This document shows positions 1 to 7,383 of a stretch of DNA of 8,189 nt, in pieces. Position numbers and translations under genes: made by a program. How positions within the stretch are numbered: the first letter of the stretch is position 1; each line of letters begins with the position of its first letter. The stretch is taken from positions 1 to 8,189 of the forward strand of contig CALEIL010000365.1 of NCBI GenBank assembly GCA_937876435.1. The letters run 5' to 3'. The notes below the pieces were generated by a model. The model worked only from the letters and a program-made list of their open reading frames with translations. It ran no database searches and was not told the DNA's origin. The stretch comes from an uncultured Bacteroidota bacterium. Its GTDB lineage: Bacteria; Bacteroidota; Bacteroidia; Chitinophagales; Saprospiraceae.

Positions 1-42
1 TCATCCCTCATCCCTCATCCCGAATCCCGAGTCCCGAGTCCC
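1..42 (-). repeat. Degenerate heptamer tandem repeat (6 x 7 nt)
   Basis: On the plus strand the first 42 bases are six consecutive 7-base units: TCATCCC three times, GAATCCC once and GAGTCCC twice. Every unit has the form (T/G)(C/A)(A/G)TCCC. On the minus strand, which is the sense strand of the adjacent TPR1 gene, this gives six GGG tracts separated by four bases each, which fits the G3-N1-7 pattern of a G-quadruplex. The first GGG includes the last base of the TPR1 TAG stop codon (42-44). The array reaches the window edge and probably continues beyond it. Its function is unknown; a role in the 3' end of the TPR1 transcript is inference. Confidence 0.85.
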
Positions 43-1469
43 TAATTCGCCGCGCGAATGGTTGTCTGTTGTTGGATCCAGCAACCAACCGTGAAGGAAT
101 CGCCTTCATTGAGGGTTCGCTGAAAAATATCCCCTTTGCTTGGCATATACTGGGTGTACCGGTTGATTAGGGAATTGGCTTCAGAGGCAGATGCCGGGTC
201 CACGCTACGGGCTTTCTGCCATTCGTCGATGGCCGGCCACACTACAACCTGGCTATCCCAGCCTGTTCCCGGGCCGCACAATGGTCCAGAACTGGCGTAT
301 AATTTACCGACGAGCAGGTAAGGCTCGCCCCAGTTGGGTTTGACCTCGGAAGCCTTTCGAGCGAATTGACGCGAAATTGGAAAGCGTTTGAGACTACCGT
401 AATAAATTTTGGCTATCAACAGGTAAAGCTGCGCCTTTCGTTCGATGTCATCTGTTTCTTCGGCTGCCTGGTTGAACAAGTCGATGGCCTTTTCAAAGTC
501 CCCCGCTTCCAATGAGTTGAAGCCCTCCCTGGATTTGGACGACGTGGCCACCGTTTCCACCACGCTACAACTTTCGTCGTATACGGCTTTTATTCTTTCA
601 AAATCTTCATTGCCTGTGTCGCTGCATCCGCCCCATACCAGGCTGCGGTATACCGAAGTGATCACTTCGCAATTTTCCGGGTCTGCTTCGTATTGCGGAA
701 CGTATTTATTCAAGTAGTAGTCGCAATCAAAAAATCCCTTGACCCCCTCAAACGCAGATAAACGGGCAGGAACATAATCCTTGATTATGGCCCACTGAGC
801 CTCGTTTTCTCCGCTTTCCAGACCCTTTTGGAGACGATTCGTGATCATAGCGGCGTATTTTTGGGCTTCCGATTCGCCTATTTTGAGATTAAAATACCTG
901 CGAACCAGCAAATCCGTGAAGGGATTGAGTATAAAAAAGTGGGCCGAATCCTGGTCCATATCCATCGATTGCTTGAAGAGATTGTAGATTTCGTCTTCAT
1001 TAGCCAATTCAGGGTATTTAAAATACAAGTCAAACGCCTTACGCCCGAGCACGTAACCACTTCCCCCATAACACTCTTCCATTTGGTCATAAAGCTGGAA
1101 GATGGTATCCACATATTTTTGTTGTAGTACGGTATCGGTCGTATTGTCGTAAAAATGCTGATAAAAGGTAATGCCATCCGCAAAATGAGTATTTCTTTTA
1201 CCGTCTGCTGCCGGAGCGATCCTAAAAGCTTTTTTCCAAAATGGAAAAGCCTGCTCGTATCGTTCTTTTTTGAACAGATCCCGGTATAGAACGTGGGCAG
1301 TGATGGCATCATCACCCAGGGGACTATCTTTGAATGTACCGCAGGGACCGACATAAGCAGCCACCGTATCCTGTTCTGCAACAGGATTGGAAACGGTTTC
1401 AGCTACTTTGGGCGTACAGGAATAAAAAACTGCAACCGCGAAGAACAATACACCAATTCGATACAACAT
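42..1469 (-). CDS. Exported TPR-like protein, probable lipoprotein (TPR1)
   Basis: This 475-residue protein has no function I recognise. It begins with a short hydrophobic signal (about residues 4-17) ending in FYSC, so Cys18 is a likely lipidation site, although the lipobox is loose. A TPR-like helical pair lies at about 56-90 (containing the AFPFWKKAFRIAPAADGKR stretch). Two or three more TPR-like units lie at about 312-427, with typical pairs such as GDFEKAIDLFNQA and the ARKASEVKPNWGEPY segment. The C-terminus ends with KGDIF, then VGCWI at 461-465. It is a clear paralog of TPR2 (3873-5285): blocks near the N-terminus, around FDCDYY (247-252) and through the C-terminus align, including cysteines 43, 133, 249, 281, 398 and 463. 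Export and conserved cysteines suggest an extracytoplasmic protein, perhaps periplasmic or on the outer membrane. It lies 120 bases downstream of kbl and probably has its own promoter (see 1544-1574). The start is the first Met and gives a complete signal. Confidence 0.85.
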   Translation of the reverse strand: MLYRIGVLFFAVAVFYSCTPKVAETVSNPVAEQDTVAAYVGPCGTFKDSPLGDDAITAHVLYRDLFKKERYEQAFPFWKKAFRIAPAADGKRNTHFADGITFYQHFYDNTTDTVLQQKYVDTIFQLYDQMEECYGGSGYVLGRKAFDLYFKYPELANEDEIYNLFKQSMDMDQDSAHFFILNPFTDLLVRRYFNLKIGESEAQKYAAMITNRLQKGLESGENEAQWAIIKDYVPARLSAFEGVKGFFDCDYYLNKYVPQYEADPENCEVITSVYRSLVWGGCSDTGNEDFERIKAVYDESCSVVETVATSSKSREGFNSLEAGDFEKAIDLFNQAAEETDDIERKAQLYLLIAKIYYGSLKRFPISRQFARKASEVKPNWGEPYLLVGKLYASSGPLCGPGTGWDSQVVVWPAIDEWQKARSVDPASASEANSLINRYTQYMPSKGDIFQRTLNEGDSFTVGCWIQQQTTIRAAN

Positions 1470-1543
1470 ATTTCTATATTTATTAGCAATCCTTTAAAAG
1501 GTTTTCTCAGGATTCAGAACGCTTTTTCCACTCATCCCGGATA

Positions 1544-1574
1544 TAAAAATAATACAACCTGACCAATCTCCAAA
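1544..1574 (-). promoter_or_regulatory. Possible Bacteroidota-type promoter for TPR1
   Basis: On the minus strand there is TTTG (1574-1571), a 19-base spacer, then TATTTTTA (1551-1544). The Bacteroidota primary-sigma consensus is about TTTG, ~19 bases, TAnnTTTG, so the second box matches seven of eight positions. Transcription would start near 1537, leaving a leader of roughly 68 bases before the TPR1 ATG. The region is AT-rich, so a chance match is possible. The rest of the 120-base gap (1470-1589) shows no convincing terminator hairpin after kbl, so read-through from tdh-kbl into TPR1 cannot be excluded. Confidence 0.35.
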
Positions 1575-1589
1575 TCGAGTTGGGAGAAT

Positions 1590-2777
1590 TCACAGAGAGA
1601 GCACCTTCATTTCCCTTCCTACCTTCACGAAAGCTTCTACCGCTTTGTCGATGTGGGATGTTTCATGAGCAGCCGAAAGCTGCACCCTGATCCTCGCCTG
1701 ATTTCGGGGAACTACGGGGAAAAAGAAACCGATCACGTAAATGCCTTCCTCTAGCAGGCGGGATGCAAACTCCTGCGCTACGGTGGCATCGTACAACATA
1801 ATGGGCACTATGGGGTGAGCACCTTCCAGTATATCAAAACCTGCCTCCGTCATTTTGCGTCTGAATCTTTTGGTATTATCGGCCAGTTTGTCCCGGAGAT
1901 GGGTGGAAGATGTCAGCCTGTCCAGGACATAAATGGTGGCACCCACGATAGCCGGAGCCACAGAATTGGAAAACAGGTAAGGTCTAGATCTTTGCCGGAG
2001 GACGTCCACGATTTCTTTTCGGGCCGCAGTAAATCCACCAGAAGCCCCGCCCAAAGCCTTGCCAAAGGTACCCGTCACTATGTCCACCCGATCCATGACT
2101 CCCCGATATTCGTGAGTGCCGCGTCCGGTTTGCCCGACAAAACCGGTAGAATGGCAATCATCGATCATCACCAAAGCATCGTACTTTTCTGCCAGGTCAC
2201 AAATATTGTGCAATTGTGCGATCGTCCCGTCCATAGAAAATACACCATCCGTGGCGATCATCCGGCGGCGAGCCCCTGAAGAAGCTTTCAACTGGGTCTC
2301 CAGATCCTCCATATCGTTGTGTTTGTACCGAAAACGTTCCGCCTTGCAAAGCCTTATTCCATCTATGATGGATGCATGATTGAGTTCATCGGAAATGACG
2401 GCATCTTCTTTCGTGAGCAATGGTTCAAACAATCCTCCGTTGGCGTCAAAAGCTGCGGCGTATAAAATGGCATCTTCCATGCCCGTGAACCGGGCAATCT
2501 TATCCTCCAGGGTCTTGTGAATATCCTGAGTACCGCAAATAAACCGCACCGAAGACAATCCAAACCCATGGGAATCGATTACCTTCTTAGCGGCTTCCAA
2601 TACTTCCGGGTCGTCGGATAATCCCAGATAGTTGTTGGCGCAAAAATTGAGAACGTGCTTGCCGTTGGCTTCAATCTCAGCTCGTTGGGGAGATTGGATG
2701 ATCCGCTCTTCCTTGTACAAACCTTGTTGACGGATTTCGTTGATTTCCTCACGAAGTGAATCCTTGATGGTATACAT
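1590..2777 (-). CDS. kbl: Glycine C-acetyltransferase (2-amino-3-ketobutyrate CoA ligase)
   Basis: This PLP enzyme cleaves 2-amino-3-ketobutyrate with CoA to give glycine and acetyl-CoA, the second step of threonine degradation, in the cytosol. The 395 residues match the usual ~398 of the family. Seen in the sequence: NFCANNYLGL near 44-53, FGLSSVRFICGTQ at 72-84, His134 in ELNHAS (expected to stack on the PLP ring), Asp206 and His209 in IDDCHSTGFVG, and the PLP-binding Lys240 in TGTFGKALGG. These line up with the E. coli Kbl residues at a constant offset of four. The close relatives AONS/BioF and ALAS share this fold, but the adjacent tdh gene and the Kbl-type N-terminus (GLYKEERII) decide for Kbl. 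It starts 12 bases after the tdh stop, so the two are almost certainly one operon. No ribosome binding site is visible, as usual in Bacteroidota. Confidence 0.96.
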   Translation of the reverse strand: MYTIKDSLREEINEIRQQGLYKEERIIQSPQRAEIEANGKHVLNFCANNYLGLSDDPEVLEAAKKVIDSHGFGLSSVRFICGTQDIHKTLEDKIARFTGMEDAILYAAAFDANGGLFEPLLTKEDAVISDELNHASIIDGIRLCKAERFRYKHNDMEDLETQLKASSGARRRMIATDGVFSMDGTIAQLHNICDLAEKYDALVMIDDCHSTGFVGQTGRGTHEYRGVMDRVDIVTGTFGKALGGASGGFTAARKEIVDVLRQRSRPYLFSNSVAPAIVGATIYVLDRLTSSTHLRDKLADNTKRFRRKMTEAGFDILEGAHPIVPIMLYDATVAQEFASRLLEEGIYVIGFFFPVVPRNQARIRVQLSAAHETSHIDKAVEAFVKVGREMKVLSL

Positions 2778-2789
2778 GTATTCTATTTT

Positions 2790-3737
2790 TTATGTTGGTA
2801 ATTTACGTTCTTTCAGATGGCCAATCATTTCACGAACCGTTTCTGTGATCCCGTACTTCGGTTGCCAGTTCCAGTCCCTCCGCGCTTCAACATCCAGAAT
2901 CTCCTGAGGCCAGTTCAGGGCGATCTCATTCCTGAAATCGGGCTCATAATTCACCTTCATTTCCGGAAGATAAAGTCGGATCTCTTCTGCCAGTTCCCGG
3001 GGAGAAAAGCTCATAGCTCCAAAATTGTAGGCTGTCCGAATGCGAATATTTTCAGGATCCGCTTCCATCAACTGTAAGGTGCCCTGGATGGCATCATCGA
3101 TATACATCATGGGCAGGACCCGGTCAGCATCCAGGAAACACGTATATTCTCCACTGACCAAAAGCTGGTGAAAAATATCAACGGCATAATCGGTCGTTCC
3201 GCCCCCCGGATCGGTTTGATAACTAATAATTCCCGGATACCGGAGACCCCGTACATCCAGATGGTGCTTGCGAAAGAAATATTCGCCTATCCCCTCTCCG
3301 GCCATTTTGGTAATTCCATAGACCGTAGAAGGATGAAGAGGCACGTTTTGACCGGTTTGCTCCAACGGCGAACCGGGACCAAAGACTGCGATAGAACTGG
3401 GAAAAAAGACACGGCTGACGTTGTTCCTCGATGCGAGTCCCACCGCGTTGATCCATCCCTGCGTGTTAACCGACCAGGCTTTGTCTGGATTTTTTTCTCC
3501 TACAGCCGATAATATTCCTGCCAGATGATACAACACCGTGGGCCGGAAACGCTGGATCAGGGTAGTGAATTGGCCGACATCCAGTACGTCCAGTATTTCG
3601 AAATTGGCAAAATTGGGTACAGGTTTCAGGTCAGTAGCAAGTACATTGGCAGGGCCGTATTGATCCTGTAATGCCTGGCCCAATACCTGCCCGATTTGTC
3701 CTCCGGCTCCCGTAATTAGAATACGATCTTGCTTCAT
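2790..3737 (-). CDS. tdh: L-threonine 3-dehydrogenase, SDR (UDP-epimerase-like) type
   Basis: It oxidises L-threonine with NAD+ to 2-amino-3-ketobutyrate, the unstable substrate of Kbl encoded just downstream. From the chosen Met it has 315 residues, close to the ~312 of the short-chain-type enzyme known from Flavobacterium frigidimaris and unlike the zinc-dependent E. coli Tdh. The Rossmann motif is ITGAGGQIG (residues 8-16), and Asp36 at the end of strand 2 fits NAD+ preference. The catalytic set is Ser114/115 in FFPSSIAVFGP plus Tyr140 and Lys144 in VYGITKMAGE. RGLRYPGIISY (163-173) and DADRVLPMMYIDDA are family-typical substrate-side segments. The frame stays open upstream to 3815, but those 26 extra codons have no family counterpart and would begin inside the upstream terminator, so the ATG at 3735-3737 is preferred. 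Other NAD-dependent epimerases are alternatives, but the kbl partner makes Tdh the strong call. Confidence 0.94.
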   Translation of the reverse strand: MKQDRILITGAGGQIGQVLGQALQDQYGPANVLATDLKPVPNFANFEILDVLDVGQFTTLIQRFRPTVLYHLAGILSAVGEKNPDKAWSVNTQGWINAVGLASRNNVSRVFFPSSIAVFGPGSPLEQTGQNVPLHPSTVYGITKMAGEGIGEYFFRKHHLDVRGLRYPGIISYQTDPGGGTTDYAVDIFHQLLVSGEYTCFLDADRVLPMMYIDDAIQGTLQLMEADPENIRIRTAYNFGAMSFSPRELAEEIRLYLPEMKVNYEPDFRNEIALNWPQEILDVEARRDWNWQPKYGITETVREMIGHLKERKLPT

Positions 3738-3752
3738 ACCCCCATAATCTAC

Positions 3753-3780
3753 GAAATATACCTGATAAGAATTGCAAATT
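3753..3780 (-). promoter_or_regulatory. Possible promoter of tdh-kbl
   Basis: Between the terminator of the upstream cluster and the tdh ATG the minus strand carries TATATTTC (3760-3753), seven of eight matches to the Bacteroidota -7 box TAnnTTTG. A TTTG lies 14 bases upstream of it (3778-3775), which is shorter than the usual ~19. It would give a very short leader of about 9 bases. tdh must be transcribed from this ~50-base stretch if the terminator is efficient, which is the main argument for a promoter here; the exact boxes are uncertain. Confidence 0.28.
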
Positions 3781-3789
3781 GAATGAAAT

Positions 3790-3842
3790 AAAAAAAGCCC
3801 ATGTTGACGGGACATTTTGAAGTCTCTCCACCAACATGGGCT
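3790..3842 (-). terminator. Intrinsic terminator of the coaX-omp-TPR2 cluster
   Basis: On the minus strand the arm AGCCCATGTTG (3842-3832) pairs perfectly over 11 bases with CAACATGGGCT (3806-3796), around a 25-base loop, followed at once by a run of seven T (the A-run 3790-3796 on the plus strand, which shares its last base with the stem). It begins about 30 bases after the TPR2 stop and lies before tdh, so it separates the two transcription units. No T-run follows the stem on the plus strand, so it acts in one direction only. Confidence 0.88.
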
Positions 3843-3872
3843 ATCTATATCGTTTTTAAATTTTTCCTGGCT

Positions 3873-5285
3873 CTAAAAATTCAAGGTCACCGTTTCGCCA
3901 ATCCAGCATCCCACTTTAGCAGTAGATCCGTCCGTAAATCCGCGCATAAAAGCATCGCCCTTTTCAGGACGGGATGCGCTGTATTTGGCGATCCTGGAAC
4001 TGGCTTCCTGATTAAATTCTGAATCGACGGCTTTGGCTTTGGCGTATTTGTCGATCGCAGCCAACACAGCCAATCGTTGATTCCACGCATCGCCACAATT
4101 TCTACTGGAAGTGGCGTACATATCGCCGATCAACATATACGGTCTTCCCCAGTCTGGTCGCAGCTCTGAAGCTTTCCGGGCACTTTCACGGGCATCGTTG
4201 TAATTGTCCAGCTTTCGGAACTGAATGGAGGCCAGTGCAAAATAATACTGTGCCTTTTTCTCAGGATCCGTTTCTTTTTCGACTGCTTCTTTATACAAAG
4301 TCGCAGCCTCTTCAAAATTTCCTTCATCGTAGCGTTTTTTGGCTGCAAAAGAAGGATTGTTTGCTTCAAACTCCTTCATACGCTCCTCATTGTACTCAGC
4401 AGCGAGAGTTTCATACTCCGTTTTGATCTTGGTCAGAAATGGATCTGAATCTGCACAACCTTGTTGTTTCAAAGTGTTGAACACGTATTTCAATACGTCG
4501 AAGTTGTTGGGATCCTCTTCGTACATAGGTTTCAGTTTGTCCTTGAAATATTCACAATCGAAAATTTCTTTCTCGATTGGCTTGAATACCGCTTCAGATC
4601 TTTTCTTGACGATATCGTACGATGAACCCAATTCCATGTCGGTTTCGATGTTGTAATCGGAAATCTCAATGATCTTGTCATAAACTGCCCGTACTTCTTC
4701 GGCTGTCTTATTCCCTTGCTTGAATTCGTAGGTTACGATATGAGCCCAGGGCTCCAGAACGACGTATTCGGTACCCGGTCCTCCATATTCGACTGCTTTT
4801 TCGATAGCTGCCAGGGTCTCACCGTATGGAGAATTCAGTAAATAGAACATGTCATACGCCATACGACCATATTTCTTCCCGATCACTGCCTTGTAACAAA
4901 GTTCATCACAATCCCGAACCGTAATCACACGGTTTTCATAACAACTGATCATACCCCGGTACAAATCGATAATATTCTTTTTGTACTCCTCTTTTTTGGC
5001 GTCGTCAGTAGCAGTTTCGAGAAAATGCTTGTAAATCATAATTCCGTCTTCATAATGGTAATCGCGTTTACCATCCGCAGCGGGTGCTATATTGAATGCT
5101 TTTTGCCAGTGAGGAAAAGCTCTTTCATAATCCTGGTTCCTCACCAGGGGACGGTAAATACTATGTTGATTTTCACCTTCCTCTTTTTGTGGGGAATCAT
5201 TCCAGGTCTTGCATTCTACGGATTGTGCAGATAAGTCAAGCTGCACGGCAAAAATCAATACCAGAAAAATTGCTAGTTTTTTCAT
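3873..5285 (-). CDS. Secreted TPR-like protein (TPR2)
   Basis: This 470-residue protein has a standard signal peptide: MKK, a hydrophobic core (about residues 4-16) and a likely cleavage after LSA (20/21). It lacks a lipobox cysteine, unlike its paralog TPR1. A TPR-like pair sits at about 43-72 (ERAFPHWQKAFNIAPAADGK). Two or three further TPR-like units lie at about 312-420 (GNFEEAATLYKEAVEKE, then a YNDARESARKASELRPDWG region), and the chain ends with KGDAF and VGCWI (458-462). Cysteines 25, 115, 244, 277, 397 and 460 align with TPR1. An extra insert at about 118-140 carries Cys126 and Cys130 (CDELC), which TPR1 lacks. It starts 20 bases after the outer membrane protein gene and is the last gene before the terminator, so it is probably co-expressed with that barrel protein and acts in the periplasm or at the outer membrane. 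The specific function is unknown; TPR units suggest protein binding. Confidence 0.87.
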   Translation of the reverse strand: MKKLAIFLVLIFAVQLDLSAQSVECKTWNDSPQKEEGENQHSIYRPLVRNQDYERAFPHWQKAFNIAPAADGKRDYHYEDGIMIYKHFLETATDDAKKEEYKKNIIDLYRGMISCYENRVITVRDCDELCYKAVIGKKYGRMAYDMFYLLNSPYGETLAAIEKAVEYGGPGTEYVVLEPWAHIVTYEFKQGNKTAEEVRAVYDKIIEISDYNIETDMELGSSYDIVKKRSEAVFKPIEKEIFDCEYFKDKLKPMYEEDPNNFDVLKYVFNTLKQQGCADSDPFLTKIKTEYETLAAEYNEERMKEFEANNPSFAAKKRYDEGNFEEAATLYKEAVEKETDPEKKAQYYFALASIQFRKLDNYNDARESARKASELRPDWGRPYMLIGDMYATSSRNCGDAWNQRLAVLAAIDKYAKAKAVDSEFNQEASSRIAKYSASRPEKGDAFMRGFTDGSTAKVGCWIGETVTLNF

Positions 5286-5305
5286 ACTTATATTAAAAAT
5301 TAAAT

Positions 5306-6643
5306 TTATTCAAATCTCCTTTTATAAAACCAAAGGTTGTTATTCAGGGTCACTCCGATATTGAACCGGATAAAGTTTTCTTTGAAAGTTTGGCTGGCCA
5401 ATTTACCATAATCGATCGAAAAATTAATATAAGACAATTGTCTTTTCTGAAAAATTGGCAGTCCCAAGCCCACTTGCACCCCTTTTTTATCGAGCCCATC
5501 GCCCTGAATGACCCTTGGATCGCTGTTCATATACAATGTCCCTCGGTAGGAAACCCTGTTCCAGTAATCGAGCAACGAACCCGGATCGGGGGTGTACTCC
5601 ATTGACGCCGCAGCGGACCATGAGTTACGCAACTCACCGATATTTAATATATTATTAAAGTTTTCCCAGTTGTCAAAAGCGAAATTTACTCCCATCTGGA
5701 TTCTGTTTGAGGCTGAATATGAAACCCCGAATCCTACACGGGAAGGCAAATGATTTCTAAAACCCTCATCGCTCATCAGCGATATGGTGTCGATCGTACT
5801 CTGATTGGGATTGGCATCATCAAGTCCAGAGTAAATATTCGCTTTTCTAAGCGTCAGGATCTTTTGATCCACGTTCACCGGTTGTCTGGAATTGCCGTAC
5901 AAACCAAATGAAATCCAGGAATTTTTTCCCGGATTTTCGAGATCTTTTTTGAGAAAATGCCGGTACAATAATCCGGCATCCCACAAGATGCCACTATAGG
6001 CTCGCTCATTGACCGCATAGGTATGGTGGCCGTTGGGCAATTCCTCAAATAATAAGGCTTTTTCGTTGTGAATGGTTCCAAACAGAAATCCGACGTTGAA
6101 CCCCGCAGAAAAATTTCTGTACTGAGCACCCGTTCCAAACTGGAGTTTGTTCAGTCCCCCATTTCCTCCGTACTGTCTGGTTACCCTGCTGTCATCCTCC
6201 GTAAAATCGGTTTGATTGATCCTGTAATCCATTTTACTGATGGGAAGCAAGGAGATGTTCATACCCATCTTAAATAGTTGCTCCTTCCGGTCCAGGACTA
6301 TATTGACCGGACTGATCAGTGGAAAAGACAGGGACAGATATTTAAAATTCCCGCCCCAGGCGCCCTGTGATTTCCTGGTATCATCGAGCGTGATGTAGGA
6401 GGCATCCACCCCCACATCAAAAGCTGTAGCAGCCAGCCCGGCATATGACGCAGGGTTGACCAGATTGACGTTGTATCCATTATAATACGTCGAAAACAAC
6501 CCGGATAAGGAATTTCCGGCCACGGTACCACGGTCGGATAATTCACCAATTCCCAATGCGGACAATGGCAGATTTTCACTTACCTGGGCCAGGGAAGTCT
6601 GGAAAAATGTGATCAGTAAAATGATCGTGATATTAAACTTCAT
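5306..6643 (-). CDS. Outer membrane beta-barrel protein, FadL/PorV-like
   Basis: This 445-residue protein starts with a clear signal peptide (hydrophobic core about 5-14, cleavage likely after TSLA at 19/20). The mature N-terminus has LPLSALGIGEL, then NPASYAGL at 63-70 followed by a strand ending in DVG, a signature of Bacteroidota outer membrane proteins annotated as outer membrane transport proteins related to FadL/OmpP1 and PorV. The rest alternates amphipathic strands rich in Tyr, Phe, Gly and Asn. The last strand (FIRFNIGVTLNNNLWFY) has the aromatic alternating pattern of a barrel end, although the protein finishes RRFE rather than on Phe. The ATG lies 11 bases inside the end of coaX, which implies translational coupling. 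What it transports or binds cannot be told from sequence; a PorV-like secretion role and a hydrophobic-substrate channel are both possible. Confidence 0.85.
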   Translation of the reverse strand: MKFNITIILLITFFQTSLAQVSENLPLSALGIGELSDRGTVAGNSLSGLFSTYYNGYNVNLVNPASYAGLAATAFDVGVDASYITLDDTRKSQGAWGGNFKYLSLSFPLISPVNIVLDRKEQLFKMGMNISLLPISKMDYRINQTDFTEDDSRVTRQYGGNGGLNKLQFGTGAQYRNFSAGFNVGFLFGTIHNEKALLFEELPNGHHTYAVNERAYSGILWDAGLLYRHFLKKDLENPGKNSWISFGLYGNSRQPVNVDQKILTLRKANIYSGLDDANPNQSTIDTISLMSDEGFRNHLPSRVGFGVSYSASNRIQMGVNFAFDNWENFNNILNIGELRNSWSAAASMEYTPDPGSLLDYWNRVSYRGTLYMNSDPRVIQGDGLDKKGVQVGLGLPIFQKRQLSYINFSIDYGKLASQTFKENFIRFNIGVTLNNNLWFYKRRFE

Positions 6644-7382
6644 TATTTTTCAGTATTTCATTGAGACCAGATAGCACGAGATCTGCACAAAAGTCCAGTT
6701 CACCTTTCAGGTGATTTTGAAATAATCCTGCATCTCCACCGGTCAAAACGGTCCTTAAAGATCCGTATTTTTCTTTTAAATAAAAAATCATGCCATTGGC
6801 CTCCATAATCGCCATAGCAACTCCACCGCTTTGCAAGGCTTCACTCGTCGATTGCCCGATCCAATTAACTTCTTCGGGCACATCAACCAGCGGCAAACGG
6901 TCGGTAAATTCATGCATGGATCGCAACCTCATGCGGACTCCGGGAGAAATATTTCCCCCCAGATACACCCCATCTGACAACAAGACATCATAGGTAATGC
7001 AGGTTCCACAATCGATGACCAGTACATTCATATCTTTATACAACGCATGAACAGCGCTCACAGCTGCCAGACGATCCTGACCCAACGTTTCAGGACTGGA
7101 GTATAATATCTCAAAAGGAAAGTTCAGACCAGGATGGACGGTCAACACGCGATGGCTTTCGATCCAATGTCTGGCGTCCTGATCCAGCCAGGCCGTCGAA
7201 GACAACGCCATCCTGTGAGGTTTCCAGGTAATATACCAGTCCTCCCATATTTCTGAAAGCGAAGTTCCCGAGGATGAATGTTCCGTATGCGATAAAGTAT
7301 CTCCGTTGAATATCCCCATTTTGAGGCGGGTATTCCCCAGGTCGATGACCATATGCGTGCGATTCAGTCCCGGGTCTGCCAT
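6633..7382 (-). CDS. coaX: Type III pantothenate kinase
   Basis: It phosphorylates pantothenate with ATP, the first step of coenzyme A synthesis, in the cytosol. All family motifs are present (249-residue numbering): IDLGNTRLKMG (13-23, nucleotide binding), GQDR (101-104) with Asp103 as the expected catalytic base, IDCGTCITYDVL (123-134), LGGNISPGVRMR (141-152), QSTSEALQSG (177-186) and LTGGDA (213-218). The frame is open to 7475, but the part beyond 7382 is the purH coding region read in another frame. The ATG at 7380-7382 follows the purH TAA by a single base and has an AT-rich upstream, favoured in Bacteroidota. A second ATG at 7350-7352 gives 239 residues beginning MVIDLGN, which is closer to the usual family N-terminus and is a real alternative. 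CoA made here also feeds the Kbl reaction, but that link is probably incidental. Confidence 0.95.
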   Translation of the reverse strand: MADPGLNRTHMVIDLGNTRLKMGIFNGDTLSHTEHSSSGTSLSEIWEDWYITWKPHRMALSSTAWLDQDARHWIESHRVLTVHPGLNFPFEILYSSPETLGQDRLAAVSAVHALYKDMNVLVIDCGTCITYDVLLSDGVYLGGNISPGVRMRLRSMHEFTDRLPLVDVPEEVNWIGQSTSEALQSGGVAMAIMEANGMIFYLKEKYGSLRTVLTGGDAGLFQNHLKGELDFCADLVLSGLNEILKNNEV

Positions 7383-7383
7383 A

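Noticed and set aside
828..1381. Long open frames on both strands overlapping TPR1 (828-1127 plus and 878-1381 minus)
   Set aside because: They lie wholly within TPR1, have no export signal or family motifs, and TPR1 is supported by its paralog.
1491..1502. CCTTTTAAAGG palindrome upstream of TPR1
   Set aside because: It is short and AT-rich, cannot form a useful hairpin with its one-base centre, and has no second copy, so neither a terminator nor an operator is supported.
1532..1538. A single TCATCCC unit in the kbl-TPR1 gap, identical to the heptamer of the left-edge array
   Set aside because: One 7-base match in 8 kb is expected by chance, and no neighbouring units are present.
1815..2379. 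Plus-strand open frames opposite kbl
   Set aside because: They are antisense shadows of a gene with clear catalytic motifs.
3738..3815. 26-codon N-terminal extension of tdh
   Set aside because: It would begin inside the T-run/stem of the upstream terminator and precedes the Rossmann strand with no family counterpart; 315 residues from 3737 fits the family length.
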